DNA of 64,000 bases from Bolinopsis microptera. Its lineage: Eukaryota > Ctenophora > Tentaculata > Lobata > Bolinopsidae. Under the pieces are notes generated by a model. The model did no database searches, had not been told where the DNA came from, and was given only the letters and a program-made list of their open reading frames with translations. Position numbers and translations under genes: made by a program. Of this stretch, positions 36,601 through 48,600 are shown piece by piece. Position 1 is the stretch's first letter. Each line of letters begins with the position of its first letter. The stretch covers positions 14,459,628-14,523,627 of the forward strand of contig NC_087075.1 in assembly GCF_026151205.1 (NCBI RefSeq), given 5' to 3'.

Positions 36601-39600
36601 TCTCTTACACTATGTTCTTAGTGTATACACATATTACATATATGTATATATATACTTATATTACACATAACTCATTCATGAGGTTTTACGGTCATCTTGA
36701 GCTACTGATCATATTTTCTACAGAATAGCAGATCGCACACAACTTAGTTATAGTTAGCACAACCAATCAATGTAAACTTGTTAACCTACTACCCTGTATT
36801 TGTTATTTAGTAGGGTGTTAAGTGAACAGTTGTTAATATTTCAATAAACTACCAATTCAAATCAAAAGTTAGCGATTTAACGTACAAATTCTGGTCTGGA
36901 GTATTTGGCCATTTTGTCACATAATTTATTATTTCCATCAATAATTATGCTCGCTTAACGTGAAAGTTTCGCTTGCAGTGTAGGGATGTGTATAAATTAC
37001 GTATTTTCATTTTGCATAATAACCATGGATCTCAAACCGTACCCCGAATGGCTGGCAGAAAGGCTGTTTACGACGGCGCGCGCGACCGCCTCACCAAAAT
37101 TTCGTGATGACGGACTGTCTTGTCAAGACTTTTGTTAAAAATTCCGTGATGAATGAGCTAGATTTTGTGCCGCTCGTGGTTTTCATGCCAAGTTTCACCT
37201 CTTGCCAAAACAACACGAACACTGACAGTCTATTTTACCATGCTGTCCTTTCAACCTCTAATCCTGTGCCAGAAATCTTGTTCGTTTGATTTGTGTTGCC
37301 TACAATATCGTCAGTTGATTTCTATGTATGAATTTTGTGCCAATATTGTTTTGATCTTCTTGTTCAGTCTTGATTTGTTCATCGATTGTTGTGACAAGTA
37401 CAAAAGTTCATTAATGACCGAATACCAGCTGTCTTTAAAACCCATCCTGCATATTCCACAGGGTGAATTATTCCACAACTCTCCGCGAAATGTGCGTCAC
37501 GAAGAACCTGACTAAGGAAGGGCATGAAGAGAGAGTCATTGTTACTCTGGTCTCACAAGAGCCTAAAATTCACATCCACAACGAGAACTTCTCCGATCCT
37601 GAGATCCAAATCAGCTTCCACGTGGCACAAGACGTTGAGCGACCACTGGATGAGCTTCACAAATCTAAAGCTAAACCCAATGAAGATCAGTGGTTTTTCT
37701 TCAACTGGGAGAACGTCTCCCCATCCGTCCACTTCTTGGTAGTCAACATAACATCAGAAACTGAACAATGTGCCACTGTTAAAATTCGTAACTCCAGCTG
37801 CTCACAATTCAAGGAGAACATCCAAGAACTAGACCACGGTAGATACCTGACAATGACTAAACGAGCAGCAGTGATAGTCCCTCGTGAACAATATCCAGAG
37901 ATTTTTTACCTCTCTGTACTAGCAGAAACAGACGACACCCCCTGTGGGCTTCCGGGTAATGAAACAGGGAGACACCGGATCAAACAGTTTGAGTTCAACA
38001 TACACAAGCATCACGAGTCTCCTGGCTTCCTGTTCCTGCCCCTGCTTGTCATACCAATATGTTCTGTGTTGTTCATACTAGGCTCCATTTATATCAAGTA
38101 TAATGACCAACACAGGACTACCTCAACCTCCGATAGAAACCGAACGGACACTCTAGAATCTATGGGCTCAGCTTCACCAGCCGAGATCAACACAGAAAAC
38201 GGACACCACGACTCAGAAGAGCTGATGCAATCAAGTGACTTCGACATCCCCCACACCCGTGTAGATTTCATACCCATCATACTAACCCTCATTGTCCTGC
38301 CTGTGTTTCTGGATATCTTATCTACCCGGCTGGAGCAGTACAACAAGTTTGGTCAGTTGGACACGTGCACGTTTAACATTGAGTGTAGTTTCCCTGTGGG
38401 TCCGTTCCCTGATATCGGGAGAGCTGCCACCTGCTCCGCCTATTTCTTCATGGGAGTGACCCTACTGCTACTTCTCTTCACCCACCACCGGAAACATCTC
38501 ATGAAGAACAACCCTGATTTAATCACAGGTATCAGGCACGACTACGATATCTTCCAAGCGATCGCTTACAGTCTTATCTCTCAGGGCATCATCGGGTTCA
38601 TCTACCACATCTGTCCGAACGAGAATGTAGAGTCCCTCGCGGACATGTTTGTCCTGATCGCCATTGCATATTCCTGCCAGAAGATCCACCAGAACCGCCA
38701 CCCTGATGTCCGGCACAAGATCTTCCATCCCCTGTACGTGACTGTGTTCTGTATTGGACTACACGGTGTCCTCAATATGTTCGTCCACCGAGAGACCATG
38801 GCTACTTGGATCACATTTGGAAGTCTGTATCTGCTTCATATCATAGTGATCCCCCTGCAGTTTGTACTGCTGGACTGTCTGGAGATTGGTTTTCACCCCC
38901 TCCTCATCTACAACCGCCTCCCTCTCTTTAGCGTGAAGTACAACAAGGTGTGTTCTACTCAGAAGTTAATGGGAGTGGTAGGGATCCTCCTAAACCTGCT
39001 GGTCCTCATCCTCTCCGTCGTCCTCCAGCCTCCTAACTTCTCAATCTGTCTCCTCTCAGCCTTCTCTGTTAACCTCCTCCTCTACCTGATTTACTACGTT
39101 CTAATGAAGACCGTCCACTACAAGGAAAAGATAACACATTTGCATGTAGTGCTGTTAACCGGGGTTGTGTTAACCTGGGTTATTGCTCTTTACTACCTCG
39201 TGTGCCACACTAGTATTGCACCGGGCATTGCGCCTGCGCTCTCGCGGGAAAGTGCTAAACCGTGTGTTGTTTTGGAGATGTTCGACGGTCACGACGCGTG
39301 GCATTTCTTCAGCGCCGCCGCTTTGGTCCTCACCAACTTTCTGGTGATGATCGTGGATGATTGTCAGGCAAACACTCAGACCAGTCATATGCATGTTTTC
39401 TAGATTGTTCTGGAAATTTGGACTGATTTTAAATGGTAGGTGGTCGTGACAGAATTTATATTTTAATGAAAGCTTTTTTGATTAAACTAATTATTCAGTG
39501 CAGCTGCATAGGAGTTGGTCTTGTTCCTGATAGTTTTCCGTCGCTATCAAATATATGGAACTGGTCGTGCATGAATTATTATTTTTATCAGAGTGTTATG

Positions 39601-42600
39601 TAATTTTTTGATCAAATTGTTCGTACCAAATTTATCGTTTATTCATGATTTTAAAAATATTTTGTGTTTGTTTTTAAGAGACAATTTGTGTTATATTTGG
39701 TATTATTTGCTGTCTTAATCGGATGGTCGAATCTATGTTTTCAGATAAATTATTAATTGTAATTTAACTCTGTTTTACGTTTTGTTACAACTTTTATTTG
39801 ACAATAAATTTATTCTTTCCTGTCTTTTCTTACTCCTGTTTTTATCTAAAATTTTGAGCCCTTTTTTATTTCCATGGAACGATTGTTATAGTATATAACA
39901 ATAGTATATAACAATAGTCAATAGTATATACCTGATCATTTTATCAGGAAACATACTGTGCTATGACTAACCTAAGATTATATTAACTTTCCTACCTACA
40001 ATATTATAAAATCAAATCAATCAGTTACCAGATGTGGATTTTGGTGGGGGTGTGAGGTAGTTCCCCGCCAGAATTAATTGACTATCACTTCATTAATTAA
40101 CTAATAATCCCCAGACCGTTAAATGACCACACGGTTGAGTTATGTCCAGTCTCGATCAAAAAAGATAAAGATGGAAAGGAGATCAAGGTCATTGAAACGG
40201 TGCAGATCATCTTGACCGGAGGAGGAGCGCCGCTAACTCACAAAAGTAAAGAATTAAATAGACTTAATCGTTAATTTAAAGATTAATATAATTCAATCAG
40301 TTATAAATCAGTTCAGGAATTGATTAATTTGCTTTTATGGGGAGAGAAGATGAAAGATTTATGACATCTTTAATCATATTCATCAAATTGCACCATCTCA
40401 CAATGTTCCTCCAAAACCTGTACAAGACAACTTCCACAGCTATAAGATGACTAATTTAGTAACTGGAGTAACGACTAATTACTAATTATTTACTAATTAC
40501 TAATCAATTACAGATGCAGGGGGCCCGTACATACAAGTGCATCCCAGTGCCGTACAGCACATGGAGCTTACGCCAGGCAAACCCATGGGACCAACCAACG
40601 TGAGCATTCCTTACTTATATTCCTTACTTATATTCCTTACTTACATTCCTTACTTACATTCATTACATCATTGATCAGAATTGTGGAGAGGTGAAAGTTA
40701 AACTAAAATAAATTTGAAAGTGAAAGTGAAACATCCAACAGGTAGATGACAGAGAGTCGTTAGTCTACAGGTATACGTGTAACACTGTAACACTGTAACA
40801 CTGTAACACAGTAACACTGTAACACTGTAACAGGTAGATGACAGAGAGTCGTTAGTTTACAGGTATACGTGTAACACTGTAACACTGTAACACTGTAACA
40901 CTGTAACACTGTAACACTGTAACACTGTAACAGGTAGATGACAGAGAGTCGCTGGTCTACAGGTATACGTGGCCTGAGGATGACAGTATTGATAAAGTGG
41001 ACATTCTTGTTACACACTTTGAGGGAGGTTTGTAACAAGAATTTGTTTGAATTATTACTGACCTGATAATTAATATCATCGGGCCTTAAAACGGTTGTTG
41101 AAATACCTTCAATTGTAGTTGCATAACGATGAACAATAAACAGCATATTATATATAGTTCTTTTATTCAAATTTCTGATTGTTTCTGAATAATTAATATC
41201 ATCGGGCCTTAAAACGGTTGTTGAAATAATATTATTTGCATAACAGCAATATATTATTTGAACAGCATATATTAATACTATTATATAGGCGCTAAACAAG
41301 CCAACTTATATATAATACAACAATTAAATAATTAACTATTTGTAAATGAATGTATTACTAATTAGTTTATTCATAACAGATAAGGGGCACATCGAAGGAA
41401 AAGGAGCAGACGTTTGTGCTAAAATCTCCGTCAGAAGTGGAACTTGTCCGATAGAAGAGATGGGTATTCACGTTCTTACTTTCACCAGGTAATTAATCAA
41501 TTAATTAATTAATCAATTAATTAATTAATCGATCGACAAAATGATTAATTGGAATTGATAAGTTTAATGGATCGTAAATTAATTGAAATCGATCGATATA
41601 TTTAATTTCTTAGCTAAGTAGGGAACCGGAGATGAATTAATATTCCCATTTTATGGGAATATGGCTAATTTTTAATAGGAGCTTAACCGCTGGGATATCC
41701 GATAAATTTACAAATGACCGATTTAAAAAACATACACCTAAAAACCATGACCTATTCAGACAAGCGTTTATCACGGTATCAAAGCACGACGAGAGACTGA
41801 AGGATGTTAAGGATGGTTTCCTCGTTGTTATTGACGTCTACCCCGACGATTGGAAGTAAGTTATTACATTATATTATATAAACATTATGTATATATATAT
41901 ATATATATGTATTATGTACATATGCATAATATACATATATATACATTATGTATTGTAGAATATTGTTTCATTGGACAGCAGCTTCTGCTACATGGTGCAC
42001 ACTGCACAGTCTTCCTTGTTAGTTGTTACAATCCTGTCATAGTTAATTAATGACTGTTTAGCACTTAAATGTGTGCTATTTATTCCCTGATTTAACATAA
42101 TGCAAAAAATTTCGTCCCTTCCATATAATATTAAAATAAACCTCTCATTCTCACTTGGAGTTACTACTATAGCTATACTTACATTTTACAACTACTTTCA
42201 AAGTTATACTTACAACACTTATACTTACAATTATACTTACAATTATACTTACAATTATACTTACAATTATACTTACAACTGCACTTACAACTATACTTAC
42301 AACTATACTTACAACAACTATACTTACAATTATACTTACAACTATACTTACAACTATACTTACAACTATACTTACAACTATACTTACAACTATATTTACA
42401 ACAGCTATATACTTACAACTATACTTACAACTATACTTACAACACTTATACTTACAATTATACTTACAACTATACTTACGACTATACTTACAACTATATT
42501 TACAACAGCTATATACTTACAACTATACTTACAACTATACTTACAACACTTATACTTACAATTGTACTTACAATTATACTTACAACTATACTTACAACTA

Positions 42601-45600
42601 TACTTTCAACTATACTTACAACTATACTTACAACTATACTTACAACTATACTTAAAACTATACTTATTACAGGTGCACATCAGATATGGACCATCCCGTT
42701 AATAACGGCAGAACTAAGTCTGTACAGGTAAAATACTGTTCTGAAAATAGACTCCTGTCTTTATACACTAGTGATAATAGTGATAATAGTGATAATAGTG
42801 ATAATAGTGATAATAGTGATAATAGTGACACTAGTGACACTAGTGATAATAATGATAATAGTGATAATAGTGATAATAGTGATACTAGTGATACTAGTGA
42901 TAATAGCGGGATTTATCATTTACCTCTCTTTTATCCTTCAATCACCACGACAAGCGTTTTGCACATTACCGTATATATAATGGTAGTGTTACATTACTTT
43001 TTATGGTGGTTTTAACACCCGATCTCCCACAGGTACAGCTGACGGAAAGCCCTGAAACTCTTACTGGTGTCTACCTGATATTCCCCATCATGACCTGTGT
43101 GTTCCTGGTTATACTTACTGGTCTTGTCTTATTCCTCTTCATCAGACCTTTGAGCAATGTGGTAAGTACTTATTGTTCTTTAAAAAATACATTGGTGTTT
43201 CGCTTTCGTGTATAATTTATACATTTATCATAGATCTCTTTATCATGAAATATAATTTAGATTTCTGAAATTCACAACATGGATGAAGTCGAGTTGGTAA
43301 GATACCAACTGGTAATGTCACGTGGTAATGTCACGTGGTAATGTCACGTGGTGTTAATGTTTATTCACCTGATCAGAAAGAGTTAACTCTCTTTTACACG
43401 TTCTAATCTTAGAAATGGATAATTTTCACGATTGCTCATTAATTGTTCTCTAATTGTCTGTTTATTTGTATAATTTTGAGAATATAGGGGTATCAACGGA
43501 TTCTTATCGTAGATGGAGCAATCAAAATATAGAGTTTCCTCTCCTGTCCGCTTTAAAAAGTATCTTTAAAATATGACATACCCTATTTACATATCATTCA
43601 CTAACTTGAATACCGTGTCCTGATTGGTTAGTCTGTGTCACGTGCCGTGAATACTATGCTCTGATTGGTTAGTCTGTGTCACGTGCCGTGAATACTATGC
43701 TCTGATTGGTTAGTCGGTGTTACGTGCCGTGACTACTATGCTCTGATTGGTTAGTCTGTGTCACGTGCCGTGAATACTATGCTCTGATTAGTTAGTCTGT
43801 GTCACGTGCCTTGAATACTATGCTCTGATTAGTTAGTCTGTGTCACGTGCCGTGAATACTATGCTCTGATTGGTTAGTCTGTGTCACGTGCCGTGAATAC
43901 TATGCTCTGATTGGTTAGTCTGTGTCACGTGCCGTGAATACTGTGTCCTGATTAGTTAGTCTGTGTCACGTGCCGTGAATACTATGCTCTGATTGGTTAG
44001 TCTGTGTCACGTGCCGTGAACACTATGCTCTGATTGGTTAGTCTGTGTCACGTGCCGTGAATACTATGCTCTGATTGGTTAGTCTGTGTCACTTGCCGTA
44101 AATACTATGCTCTGATTGGTTAGTCTGTGTCACGTGCCGTGAACACTATATTCTGATTGGTTCGTCTGTGTCACGTGCCGTGGATACTTTGCTCTGATTG
44201 GTCTAACACTTGTTTTACCCTTCAGAAGACGCTGGTAGATGATGATGACGAGCTGGTTGACGCTGATGACACCAGAGCTCTGGTGGTGGCGGACGATCCT
44301 CCGCCCTTTGATAAACAAGAGGAGTACATGCCTAAGAAGGTCAATTATACATCAATTATTGTTAATTATTATTTAATTAGCAATTTAAAGTATTTAGATA
44401 ACACTTGATCTGGGAGGTATTGTAAATATTTCCTTGTGTTTGACCTTGTCCCTACAGGTTGATCTGGAAGAGGTTGAGTTTGGGGTGCCAGAGGAGGATT
44501 CGGAAGCTAACAGTGATCAAGAACCCGGTCCTAGTGCTCAGGATTCCGGTAAAATATTTACACACATTTTATAATGTTACTCAAACTATTTACTCAGGGT
44601 GTCCAGAGACATGAGATTTTATAGATTTCATAGATTTTGGGACGGATTTTTGATATTTTTCATAGAAATATCAGGTATTTTTAAAAAGAAATGAAAAACG
44701 ATTAGAATAGACGAAAAAAGGATTAAAACAACTGAATTTTCGCCTGTGGTCATGGTACTGGCAAAAAATAAATTCCTTTTTTTCCAAAATCGGCTCCTGC
44801 GCCGGCAAAAATAGAGTTAATTTTATTGAATACTGGTGGGGAGGCGAGCCATATTTGTTTGACATGTGACAATGATTATGGGATCTGAATGATCGGTGGA
44901 CGGTCATGTCTGAAGCTGATTTGTGCATGGCTGTCGCGTGTCAAAACAAATATTCAAAACATCAGAGTATAAATAAATTGAGTGGATTGCATATCTTTGA
45001 ACAACTTTCAGAAATAATAGAACAAAACAGTGTCAAAAATAAATAACTTTCAACGAGACTAGGGATACCGAATCATTTCGGTAATATTCAACGTTGCCAT
45101 AGCAACCATTGAGATATAGCCCTACTCTCTAATTTACGAAACTCGCCGCTATCTGATCGGGTATTATAGGAGCATCCAGCATCACATATTCTGGAAGTTG
45201 TAGTCCCAAAAACAAACGCCTGATAACAGCAGTTCCGTTTACCGTACGATCAGCTCGCTATCTTGCATTATCTTATGTTTACCTGTCGCTGTAGTTGTGA
45301 TACGCTACTGCTTGAGTACGTTTGACCCCCACGTGACAGCTCTGCTTTGTCATAGGAGTGTTAGTAGCACATTATCAGTAATCGCAGTGACTTTCAAATT
45401 TGTTCGTTGCCCTAATCTCCTCTGCTGCTAAATGATTTGCTTCTTTCACTTGCTGGAAATTATATCATACGTCAGTCAATAGTTTTGTATTTCTGTTGGT
45501 ATTTTTAGTTGCAAGTAGAAGGTTGAATTGTTTTACTTCTCAGAGCGAACTCTCAGTCTGAGATGGCCGCTGAGTTAACGTATTGAATATCACTGTGCTT

Positions 45601-48600
45601 ATTGATATCTTCCTGATAGTGCTGATGGTGCTGAAACTGCGGAGGAATTTCTTTATCCATGTTCTCATGTCCTTCATCCTCCACAGATACAGGAGTGGGT
45701 TCAGAGCTGCATTTAGAACAGTGCAGAAGATATCGCTGATCACCCAGCTGTAAAAGAACATGAATTTGTTGTTGTAGATCACACTGTGGGGAATATTTCC
45801 ATACCAGGTAAAAGTGTAAATGACAACGTTCAAAAAGGTAAGGGAATTACAGATGAGGAAAGTCACTGAAAAGTAAATGATCGTTAGTGATGCCTGCCGA
45901 TTTCTTCTTTGGGAAGCATCTGGTAAATTATGAGTGTGCAGCCTTGCTGTAGAAACCACCACTGAAAGAAGAACGATGGCGGGAGGGATTCCAATGCAGA
46001 TACAGTAGTTGATCATGAACATGGTACCGAATATCCACAGCTGTGAGGTAACGAAGCAGTATCCTAAACCATAGGAATAGGAATCATCATGGATAACCAT
46101 GTCGATTACGTTCCATGTACAATGATACAGGAACATCACCATGATCGAGATAAGGACAGGCTGTTTCTTGATCTTGTAAAATGGAAAGATGATGACGATA
46201 GTTCTGGCCAGGGTCATTACCATCACCAAGTAGATGGACATCGGCTGAAGCAAGAAGAGACAGAAACTCCACATCAAACAGAAAACTCTGTTGGCTAGAA
46301 GCCCAGGATGTCTGCTGTTCAACCAATTAAATAATTAACTAATTAAGTGATTAACTAATTACCAGGATGTCTGCTGTTCAACCAATTGACAGTAACTGGA
46401 ACCCATATCCACAAAGTTGGCAAACCCACCAGATATCTGGGAGGAAATTTGGGAAGAATGAGGAAATTTTTGGCATCTGAGAGGAAATTTCTTGGTTAGC
46501 GACTGAAAATTGCAGTCCGCAAAGAGCAGTTCAATCATTGGGTATCGAGAGGAAATTTTTCCTCTCTAAATGACTTAAAATTCGTGCCACCTTTAATTTT
46601 AATTTGTCCAATGTTTTGAATCCAAAATATTACCGAGTGTCTAATCAACTACTTTGAACCTTCTCTATTGCTATCCTATTGGTCTATCATATAATCCAGT
46701 TAAAAATTTTCCGGATGCTGCGCCCCCTGCCCTCTTAAAATATTACTAATAACCAAGTGTCTAATCAACTGTTTTGAACCTTCTGTATTGATATCCTATT
46801 GGTTTAGCATATAATCCAGTTAAAATTTTCCGGGGGCTGCGCCCCGAGCCCCTGCCGCAGTAGCCTCGGAGCCGGCGCTTCGCGCCGACTCCTCGCCCAC
46901 CCCTTCTAAAAATCCTGCGCACGCCCCTGTTGGAAAAGTAACTTAGCCGCTGCGAGCGAAGCGAGCGGGCCACAGAAGGGTCTGAAAATGGGTTTGGGAG
47001 GAAATTTTTAATTATGTGGATATGGGAACTGGAATATGAATCATACTGGAGACTATATCTATACAGCAGGCAATCAAGTAGAGAAGGGTTGAGATATTAC
47101 GTTTCCCTGTCTGAAGAAAGTACCTCAAAGCTAGACAATTGCCCGGAAGTCCTATCACCAGACATAAGAGGAGTCCTGCTGCTACCAAGCCATCGTAACC
47201 TGGTAACCTGGTAACCTGGTAACCTGGTAACCTGGTAACCTGTCATTAACCAAGTCCTATCACCAGACATAAGAGGAGTCCTGTTGCTACCAAGCCATCG
47301 TAACCTGGTAACCTGGTAACCTGGTAACCTGGTAACCTGGTAACCTGTCATTAACCAGGTCCTATCACCAGACATAAGAGGAGTCCTGTCGCTACCAAGC
47401 CATCGTAACCTGGTAACCTGGTAACCTGGTAACCTGGTAACCTGTCATTAACCAAGTCCTATCACCAGACATAAGAGGAGTCCTGTTGCTACCAAGCCAT
47501 CGTAACCTGGTAACCTGGTAACCTGGTAACCTGGTAACCTGGTAACCTGTCATTAACCAGGTCCTATCACCAGACATAAGAGGAGTCCTGCTGCTACCAA
47601 GCCACCGTAACCTGGTAACCTGGTAACCTGGTAACCTGGTAACCTGGTAACCTGTCATTAACCAAGTCCTATCACCATGCATAAGAGGAGTCCTATTGCT
47701 ACCAAGCCATCGTATATTCTGTATTCAGTTAGTTGTAGAAGACCAACATCTGGCGAAGTAATAGTTGGAGGATGTTTTGTCGTATTCATAAAGCGATGGA
47801 GTTTTGGTAAAATCTCATGATTTTTAGGGTTTGAACTGGCTACGTTTACATAGTTTCCTTCAAACAACAAATTATAAGTTAAAAGTATAAATGTTATGTC
47901 ATACAAAAATCGACCCTGCTAAAGCACTGATGGAAAAACAAGAACCAAGGAATTTAAAGACGTTTACAGCAATTTTGTAAAAATTGAACCAAGACAAAGA
48001 ACCAATAATCAATGGGGGCGGGGGGGGTAATGTCTGTTGGTTGCTTTTGCTCCCGTGGCTGGGGTTGTTTGTTCATCAGATACGACATATTTCTTGCTAA
48101 TTGGCACTTTTCTTCACCTTCTTGATGCTTAAAGTTAAACTGATGCAATGGGCATTGGGCCATTATCAATCAAGTTGACAGCTATTAGTATTTACATAAT
48201 GAAAATGAACAACAAGAAACCCAATGCGAGTGAATGGCCGTTTGTTTCTGGTGCTTCTCATTCATGGGTTACAACCCACCCTTGGTTAAGCAGATGATCT
48301 GGAAAGTGCGCTTATAGCAAACAGTATGATTTAATCAAAATGCACACCAAGGGTAACCGTAAATAATTTGCTGAATAGTTGAGCTAGCAAAAAAATTCTC
48401 AACCGTTTAAAAGTAATTTCGAATTAAGACCACAGCATTAGCCTAGTGCTTTGAACAGAAGTTTTTTGAGGCTGTTATTAGACAATGAAATATATAACTT
48501 TCCTGCATTTAGGTCATTATAATTCTGAATTTTTTGCATTATAGAACAATTTGCCGTTTTAACAGAGATTTAGGAGTTCAAGGTCGTTGGTTTTCATCGA

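Larger units (their letters stand above)
45540..47789 (-). pseudogene. Class A GPCR, disrupted, antisense in SIDT intron 14
   Basis: Three blocks, in order on the minus strand, make one rhodopsin-type receptor. Block 1 (47789 to about 47664): start MNTTKHPP with a glycosylation site, then TM1 beginning [17 protein letters not shown]. Block 2 (about 47200-47035): TM1 again, now continuing with the TM1 Asn (LPGNCLAL) and TM2 ([14 protein letters not shown]). Block 3 (46393-45540): first extracellular loop, TM3 to TM7, with [10 protein letters not shown] in place of DRY and NPLLY in TM7, ending QTESSL. Between blocks 1 and 2 is a minisatellite; between 2 and 3 a hAT-like insertion in the codons of IPVTV; and a 59-bp tandem duplication near 46303-46387 adds a frameshift. 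I could not restore frame across the transposon by splicing. Ligand unknown. Confidence 0.8.

Noticed and set aside
37165-37515. 116-codon frame overlapping the start of the nested SIDT gene
   Set aside because: Different frame from the SIDT coding sequence, not similar to anything, and better explained by the signal-peptide exon plus 64-bp intron.
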